Of a DNA stretch of 64,000 nucleotides, positions 58,444 to 64,000 are shown one piece after another. The notes beneath the pieces were generated by a model that was not told the origin of the DNA, made no database searches, and saw only the letters and a list, made by a program, of their open reading frames with translations. A program made the translations under genes and the position numbers. Numbering within the stretch: position 1 is the stretch's first letter; every line of letters starts with the position of its first letter. This DNA is from Viola odorata (taxonomy: Eukaryota > Streptophyta > Magnoliopsida > Malpighiales > Violaceae): NCBI GenBank assembly GCA_963691705.1, contig OY829538.1:12240443-12304442 (forward strand), written 5' to 3'.

Positions 58444-60688
58444 GAGTCATCTTCAAATGTTTCTGCGATATTACCGCTCCAAAGCGATTGAGAAAAGGTC
58501 GTCCGAGTATGACGTTATAGGGAAAGTTTAGGTCCACGACAAGGAATAGCAGGTCCTCTGACTGCTTGGAGGTGTCTTCTCTGAAGTACACGGGAAAAGT
58601 AGTTATCTCTGTGACTGGGATTGGGATCCCGTCCACCCCCATTATGGGTTTCTTATAAGGTATTAATTCGTTGTCGGGCCGTTTCATGAGATTGTACGCT
58701 TCCAACGAGAAGAGGTTTACTGCACTTCCGTTATCTATGAGAGTTCTTCTGACTCCGTGACTGGCAATGATGGGCGTAACCACCAATGCATCATTATGGG
58801 GATAGACAACGCCTTTCTCGTCCTCTTCGGAGAAGGCTAACACCATGCGATCTAGAACGCTTATCATTTCACCTTTCTTCGTCCCGTCGTTTCGCTTGCG
58901 TTTTTCTCCTAACGCCACCGCTGGTAGTTCTGGTTCGTCCATGTAAGGAGTCTCTCCTGCTATAATGTTAATCATAGGGTAACCCTCATCATCTACTGTG
59001 AACGTTCCCTCACCTCTTCCTCCGAGAGGATTATCCTTTTGCGGGATGCGAGGGGATGCTTGTCGGTCATCTGTAACCCTTTTCGCGGGGTTATTTCTGG
59101 TGTCCTCCCTTACTTTGGTTGCGAATTCCCCCAAGTATCCTTCTTCCATTAAACGTTCGATTGCTGACTTTAAGTCCCTGCATGCTTCGGTAGAATGTCC
59201 CCTAGCTTTGTGGAACTTACAATAAGCGTTCTCTCTTCTCCCCAGGAATACTCCAGGCTTGACGGGTGTAGGGTACCGGATGGGAAGGTTCCGCTGTTCC
59301 ACTATCGCCAAAATCTCAGGCCTTGGTAGATTAAGGGAAGGAAAATCAGGATCGTATGCCCGACTTTTAGAGGAATCTCCTTGGCGCCGGGATGGGGAAC
59401 TGCCAGGCTTTTCCTTTGAGGTGTTACCTTTCTGCCCACTGGTGGTTTTGGGAATATGATCCTTCCGCCGAGTATACTCGTCAGCAAGGTGGTCATCAAG
59501 AATGGGGTTCGCGGGAGCGCTAGGAATCTGAGGTGCCTCAGGTGGCATGTTATAAGTTCTATCTCTGTTTTCCTCTTCTTCCATTTTCGCGTAATTATGG
59601 GCTTTAAGTCTTAAAGCATCCAGAGTCGGCGGAGGGTCTACCATCAGTGCGTCTCTCAATTTACTATAACGGCAGTTCCTTTTCAAGGCTTCTATGGCGA
59701 AATCGATGGTGACACCCGGCGTTAGGGACGTTTCTAGATCAAATCGACTAAGAAATTCCTTCAGAGTTTCCTGAGGTCCACGACGTAAGTCGAATAACGC
59801 GGCGGCCGATTTCTTGATTGGAATCGCTGTGCTGAAACGGCTCCAGAACTTAGTCTCCAATTGTGCGAAATTGCTAACAGATCCGCCAGGAAGGCCCTCG
59901 AACCAGAGGCGAGTGACTCCTGACAATGTCATAACAAATATCTGGCATAACGCCGCATCACTGTGTGTCTGAAACTACACGAAATCCTTCACCTTATTGA
60001 TGTGTGAAATGGGATACTTAGTGCCGTCGTAAGTCTCAGTGGGAAGCTTCACATGTCGACTGACCTTATGACGTCTTATATGACGGCTAAATGGATGACC
60101 TGATGTGTCGTCAAGGATTTCACGCTCCCGGCATGGGGGAGACATTTCCGCAGGACGCCTCTGATTTCGTGGATCTGGCGTGGGATGTCGCCTGGGTGTC
60201 CGACTGCGGCTTCTGGGCGAGCTAGTCCGATATCTCCTACTGTTGGATCTTTCACTACGCTCGGGGGACAAATCCCTATTCACTCTTTCCCTTCGACCAT
60301 CCCAACGATTTCTGGCCTCTTCTAGGTGCCGATCCTCCAGATGGAAGGGACCTAGAGAGACTTGCGGCACATAAGGTTCCACACACCCTTGAGTGAGCTA
60401 CGCAAAATTAATCGGGGGATCCGCTACGGACAAAGTTGACCAGAGATTTCCCTGTAATGATGGTGACAAGGGCCGCGTGGTGACAATAGACGGCGTGAAC
60501 ACGACACGGGGAGGTACACTCGATCCGGAGATCCCAGGTGTCATTCTGGCAGCCATCTCAGTCAAATAGTCCAATCGAGAACGAAGGGCCGCTATTTCAC
60601 TCGAAAAAGAGAGTTCTGGATTATTTATCATAAATTCCCCTGAAACAAGAGTAGAGAAGCTGGATCCTGCCATTTGGGACAATGACAC
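58424..60688 (-). pseudogene. Gag-protease of Tat element A
   Basis: One frame runs from ATG 60688 to 58424 with two in-frame stops (60398-60400, 59975-59977). The N-terminus is unremarkable. Next is an Arg/Ser-rich stretch, then the capsid-type domain (LWFEGLPGGSV, NFAQLETKFWSRF, LKEFLSRFDLE). A zinc-knuckle-like YCKFHKARGHSTEACRDLK lies at about 59.2 kb, and a protease with LIDNGSAVNLF (about 58.73 kb) and NVILGRPFLN. The RT ORF overlaps its end by 20 bp in another frame. Confidence 0.87.
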
Positions 60689-60920
60689 GGTCGCCTGCGA
60701 GGAGAGGACTTCTGAAATGATTTGCTACGCTGTCCCAGAAAGTTCGGCAGTAGCAAAAGGGAATAACTGTCTGCGAATCTAGAAGGGAATATTAGAAGAT
60801 GAAGGTCGGGTCCGCTCCGACTCAGAAGTCATGACTATTCCGATTTCGGGGTAGAACAAGGCTTGGCTATTAAGGCCGCTCACTTAATACACCAAGGCTC
60901 TCAATGAAAGCACCAATTTG
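60689..60920 (-). other. Leader and primer binding region of element A
   Basis: The minus-strand sequence next to the LTR, TTGGTGCTTTCATTGAGA (60901-60918), is the position and type of a primer binding site (two bases from the LTR). I could not assign the tRNA. Confidence 0.6.
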
Positions 60921-61509
60921 ATAAGATTTGAGTCCTTATGAGATTGTGGGGTCGAATTCCCTTAGACGGCGTTGCTGTGATCGCTGCCGAACTTCACATG
61001 CAAGGCGTCGGAGGGGGGGCTCCGGCGTAGACACTCCGATGCTTAAGTCAGTAAGTATTTTGAAAATAGCAGCGTTTCTAGTAGTGAATTCTGGCTTACT
61101 TGATAATTTTGTTAGGGGGTATTTGTAGGCCACTGGAGGCGATAGCTGGACGTAAAGGCGTTATCCAGGTGTGACGTCACTTCTGATGACGTCATGGGCG
61201 ATACCTCACCCTGACGTCATCAGCGATACCTGAGGGGACGTCGAGGTTGATGTCTTCGAGGAGGGTATCGGGGGCGATACCTATGATCATGCCGGGGACG
61301 ATAGCCCTATAGGTTCTTGGGATGGGATGATGCCATGCGTTATGAGACGCGTGAGACCTCCCTCCCCCCCCCGCTGAAGTCGACCATCCCAGTAACCGCT
61401 TCAAGGTCCGGTAGCGATAGCTTAGATGTTCAGAAAGACTTGCGGATCTCCATCATTGGCAGGGGTCAGATTTACGGAAATGCCCTTAAGACTGCCTTGA
61501 TAGTTATCA
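60921..61509 (-). repeat. 5' LTR of Tat element A
   Basis: 589 bp, starting TGATAAGATT next to the PBS and ending GATAGTTATCA before the ACGCC target duplication. It shares the GGCGATACC / TGACGTCAT / TTGGGATGGG blocks with the solo LTR at 8891-9419. The TATA box is degenerate (TATTTGTAGG, about 61119). Confidence 0.88.
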
Positions 61510-61514
61510 ACGCC

Positions 61515-61740
61515 CAAGTCCTTCAAGTGACGTTATGTCTTACTTGGGATGGGATAACGCCATTTGTGAGGCTAGATGACGTGTGAGACCCCCACCCCCT
61601 GATGTCCACCATCCCAATGTTCCACGTGAGGTGAGAGGTGGTATCTATAGTGGTGGACGCCCGGTGGGAGCTACAGTGTTCCCGCCTTAACTCTAGGTGT
61701 AAGGACAAAAATGCCCCTGTAATTGCTTCTATAGTTATCA
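61515..61740 (-). repeat. Right half of the 3' LTR of Tat element B
   Basis: Continues from 46102 across the inserted element A. It ends CTTCTATAGTTATCA, homologous to the end of LTR A. With 45837-46102 it makes an LTR of about 490 bp. Confidence 0.82.
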
Positions 61741-61882
61741 TAAGCCCAACCGAAAATGAGCCCGAGTGTTTACCAAGGGCTATCTCTTCATTTTCGGCCT
61801 TGTCTGCTCAATGGTCTTCAAGGTAATGGGGTGGTTCGATTACCGAGAGATGCGTCTTTTCAAACCTTCATTCCTTTAGGCC

Positions 61883-61889
61883 TATAAAT
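61883..61889 (+). promoter_or_regulatory. TATA box of antisense ORF1 (B)
   Basis: TATAAAT in GGCCTATAAATTG, about 67 bp before the ATG. Confidence 0.55.
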
Positions 61890-61949
61890 TGAATCTTCCA
61901 CTGCACCAATTCTTCACATTTTTTCTGCATTTCTCTTGGTATTTTTACC

Positions 61950-62333
61950 ATGGATGAATTGACCAAAAATTTCCTGATCTCTAAGGCTCATACTCTGAAG
62001 AATCTCACCCAAGTCGACGTTGGCTTTCTGGAGACCATGATGACTAAGACCTCTGAGGATATTTTGGAACTTCAGGGGATGATGATCCCTCTGCTGTCTA
62101 GGCAAGGTGCGGCTTCCATGGAGGATTTCAGTCCTCTGGAGAATGTGTCGAAGTTGGCCGCCGCTGTCTCCCACATCCAAGTGGTTATCACTATGCTGCA
62201 GCACAGGAAGGATCTGTTGCAGTGCTGCTTGAATGGCATGAGGGTTTCTTCCTCCAAACTGACTTCTATTGCGGATGCTCTTGGGCAGATTCCTTCGGTG
62301 CGAGGGGATGACGACGCCGGGTCTAATGCCTGA
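61950..62333 (+). CDS. Antisense ORF1 of Tat element B, 127 aa, intact
   Basis: Uninterrupted from ATG (context ACCATGG, a good start) to TGA. Largely alpha-helical by composition: MDELTKNFL, then KTSEDILELQGM, EDFSPLENVSKLAAAVSH, a Leu/Met/Cys segment and an acidic end. No known domain, signal or membrane segment. The homologue in element A is broken but keeps the same blocks, so the protein was maintained in this family. TATAAAT lies upstream and AATAAA downstream (about 62417-62424, behind the TAGGCCAT motif shared with A). Function unknown. Confidence 0.65.
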   Translation: MDELTKNFLISKAHTLKNLTQVDVGFLETMMTKTSEDILELQGMMIPLLSRQGAASMEDFSPLENVSKLAAAVSHIQVVITMLQHRKDLLQCCLNGMRVSSSKLTSIADALGQIPSVRGDDDAGSNA

Positions 62334-62883
62334 CCGCTTGCAGCCGCCTTTATGTTTTCTTATCTTTTCTTTTTTATTTTATATGTATGCGTATGCATGT
62401 TCAGGCCGTTTAGGCCATAAATAAAATGACTTTCTGTTACCTCGCTTGTGACATTCTGCTTTTTGTTGTGCGTGAATCGTCATATCGGTCAAGGCTAACC
62501 TTGGCCCATCCGAGAGCGGGTTTGCCATTCGTTGGACCTCCATAACATTTGCTTTCCTTATTCATCAAATGATGATAAATATTCCTTTTAACCATTTCCT
62601 GTCTTAATTTCACGCCGTCTTTCCTATACTAACTGATTGGGCGGTTTTACTAGTGTCTCTCGATTAATGCGAATTTCCAACAGGCGTGATCACGGGATCA
62701 GATTCTGTAATTATGATCAACCTTCTCAAGGCGTATTAATTACCTTTAGAGGGCGTGCGAAAAGGTAGGGGTGCCTCTTTGCCACGCCTAATTAATGGGA
62801 TTTTTCTTTCTTTTTCCTATTCATCTTCTTCTTTTTATTCCTCTGCGGAGATTATTTGCAATTCCACAGCTGGCTCACACTCC

Positions 62884-63303
62884 ATGGATGTTGCAAAATG
62901 TGATTCTCCACAAACTCCTCTTACTTCTCGAGATTCTGACGATCCTTCTCCGCCGCGCCTCAAAAGGCAGTTTTCTCGACGTAGGGGTCGTAAGAGGTCA
63001 AAAAGGAAAACCTCTGAAACACTCAACACTGGCCGTGACTCCTATACCCCTACTATGCGGAGGGGTGATGAATTGTTTCCACATACTAGCCATTTTTTGT
63101 CCAGGGGAGGAGTCCCTGCTCGCGACGCTGATCTTGAGATTACGTCCTCTGCCGTCAGGGAAGACTCATGCACGACTCCTTTGAAGAGGAAAAGGCCTTC
63201 GGAAGACCCTTGGTTAGAGCAAGGCAAAGGGAAGAAACCTAAGGAACCTTTTCCTTTACTTGACGAGGAACTGCCATCCTCGGACGGAGATGATTTCTAT
63301 TAG
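62884..63303 (+). CDS. Antisense ORF2 of Tat element B, 139 aa, intact
   Basis: Intact and exactly the length of the A copy. It has a Ser/Pro/Asp-rich start, the basic patch RRRGRKRSKRK, a second basic patch LKRKRPSE, and an acidic end (SSDGDDFY). The start is chosen at the first ATG in frame (SMDVAKCDS), which aligns with the A start. The motif TTGTAGATGCCGT is at 63348-63360. The pattern suggests a nuclear protein of unknown role. Confidence 0.65.
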   Translation: MDVAKCDSPQTPLTSRDSDDPSPPRLKRQFSRRRGRKRSKRKTSETLNTGRDSYTPTMRRGDELFPHTSHFLSRGGVPARDADLEITSSAVREDSCTTPLKRKRPSEDPWLEQGKGKKPKEPFPLLDEELPSSDGDDFY

Positions 63304-63347
63304 CCTTCTTACTGGCTTGACGGGGATTGACATGCGCGTCAAGTGCT

Positions 63348-63360
63348 TTGTAGATGCCGT
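63348..63360 (+). promoter_or_regulatory. Conserved 3' motif of antisense ORF2 (B copy)
   Basis: TTGTAGATGCCGT, identical to 48255-48267 in element A. Confidence 0.5.
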
Positions 63361-63807
63361 ACGGTTTTTTAATGAATGAAGTGACATTTCCCATTTTCTC
63401 TTGTTCTCGCGTTAACCTTATGTCCATTGGGTAATTAACGCCGAACGGTTACTTATTGCTCCGCACAACCGTCTTTTTAACTGTTTTCCTCTAGAATCGC
63501 GGAGGCTTGGCTTTAAATTTTCTTTTAATGCCTTTCCACGTGTCATCTTTTATCTTACTCGTGTCTCGTTCTGATAGGCCGTTTGGTCATCTTCGTGAGG
63601 TTTGACCTTTAAAAGGAAGCAACTTCTTTCTTCTCAACCTTTTACTCGTATTTCGAATTTTTCCTGCTATTCTCTGCTCTTCTCCTTCTCTTGAAGATTT
63701 TTTTTTCAACCGTTTGTCGGCTCAGGCGATCCGTCTATTCTACTGTTCTCCTTTCTAAGGTACCCTTTTCCACCTTCTTCTAGTTTTTCTTGTACTGCCT
63801 CTTCACT

Positions 63808-64000
63808 ATGCGCCACACAAGATCTCAGACAGCCCCTCGGGATCCTTTAGATTCTGAGATCGAGAATATTGTAAGTGTTTTCACTTATGAGTATATTTTG
63901 CGGCTCGAGTTAGAGAGTCATGGTATCTCCTTCCCCAGCGGTTATACCGTTATGCTTCCAGAGAAGCATATAAGACTTCACGTCGGCCTGTGGGGAACCC
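63808..64000 (+). CDS. Antisense ORF3 of Tat element B, 5' part (Transposase_28-like)
   Basis: Open from ATG 63808 to the window edge. MRHTRSQTA recalls the MARTRRSES start of ORF4 in A. ESHGISFPSGY and RLHVGLWGT match ENGITFPLG and RLHAAMWGT of ORF3 in A. A TATA-like TTTAAAAGG lies 200 bp upstream (63608) and AGGTACC at 63758. The conserved domain should continue to the right of the window. Confidence 0.7.
   Translation, partial: MRHTRSQTAPRDPLDSEIENIVSVFTYEYILRLELESHGISFPSGYTVMLPEKHIRLHVGLWGT

Larger units (their letters stand above)
46103..61509 (-). mobile_element. Tat-lineage Ty3/gypsy retrotransposon A, 15.4 kb, nested in LTR of B
   Basis: ACGCC flanks both ends (46098-46102 and 61510-61514). 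The termini are TGATAA at the left and TTATCA at the right. On the minus strand: 5' LTR (61509-60921), primer site, gag-protease, RT, RNase H remnants, integrase, then spacer repeats. Beyond pol, four antisense ORFs lie on the plus strand before the 3' LTR remnant. Antisense ORFs between pol and the 3' LTR are known from the Tat group (Grande, Retand). All sense genes are broken, so A is not autonomous. Confidence 0.88.
61741..64000 (-). mobile_element. Tat element B, 3' part (continues beyond the window)
   Basis: Follows the 3' LTR of B. It contains the plus-strand antisense genes ORF1, ORF2 and the start of ORF3, in the same order as in element A. Its pol and 5' LTR must lie to the right of 64000. 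Confidence 0.82.

Noticed and set aside
60921..61880. One LTR of about 960 bp shared by elements A and B as a tandem recombinant
   Set aside because: The LTR of A ends at 61509 with ACGCC after it, matching 46098-46102. The rest, 61515-61740, aligns as the second half of the LTR of B.

Overview
The window is eudicot-type nuclear DNA. It has one large intron-rich chromatin gene, one small three-exon gene, and a dense nested landscape of Ty3/gypsy LTR retrotransposons (Athila-, Ogre- and Tat/Retand-like) with MITEs, a mariner-like element and a Mutator-like foldback element. GT-AG introns, TACTAAC-like branch points, SUVR5, plant mariner and Ogre/Athila/Tat lineages all point to a flowering plant. 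I cannot name the species.

Layout. 1-6180: a non-autonomous Athila-like element whose 5' LTR runs off the left edge. It keeps a gag tail and a protease, but RT, RNase H and integrase are gone. It sits inside an older antisense Athila fragment (6181 to about 7480). 8891-9419 is a Tat-family solo LTR with a perfect 5-bp target duplication. 10160-11614 is a foldback element with a Stowaway-like MITE in one arm only.

Gene island. 11812-12524 (+) encodes a small multi-pass membrane protein resembling TMEM220. Convergent to it, 13160-22174 (-) encodes a SUVR5-type zinc-finger/SET histone H3K9 methyltransferase: ten coding exons, 1481 aa by my exon reconstruction, probably with a long 5'UTR intron reaching about 24.7 kb. 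24.9-30.2 kb is AT-rich intergenic DNA with a second MITE. 30.3-32.9 kb holds a broken mariner-like transposase. 33149-34694 is an antisense Athila solo LTR.

Nested stack, 34.7 kb to the right edge. An Ogre-like element on the plus strand (long LTR, PBS, ORF1 pseudogene, an array of about 185-bp repeats, gag, protease) is cut at 45837 by Tat element B (minus orientation). B's 3' LTR is in turn split by Tat element A, 46103-61509, flanked by ACGCC on both sides. A carries degraded gag-pro-pol on the minus strand. Both A and B carry a battery of plus-strand (antisense) genes between pol and the 3' LTR. Several of these have their own TATA-like boxes, conserved 3' signals and spliceosomal introns. 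B continues past the window end.

The most unusual feature is that antisense gene battery, two members of which are intact in B. Nearly all sense-strand retrotransposon genes are broken by stops and frameshifts, whereas SUVR5 and the small membrane gene look intact.
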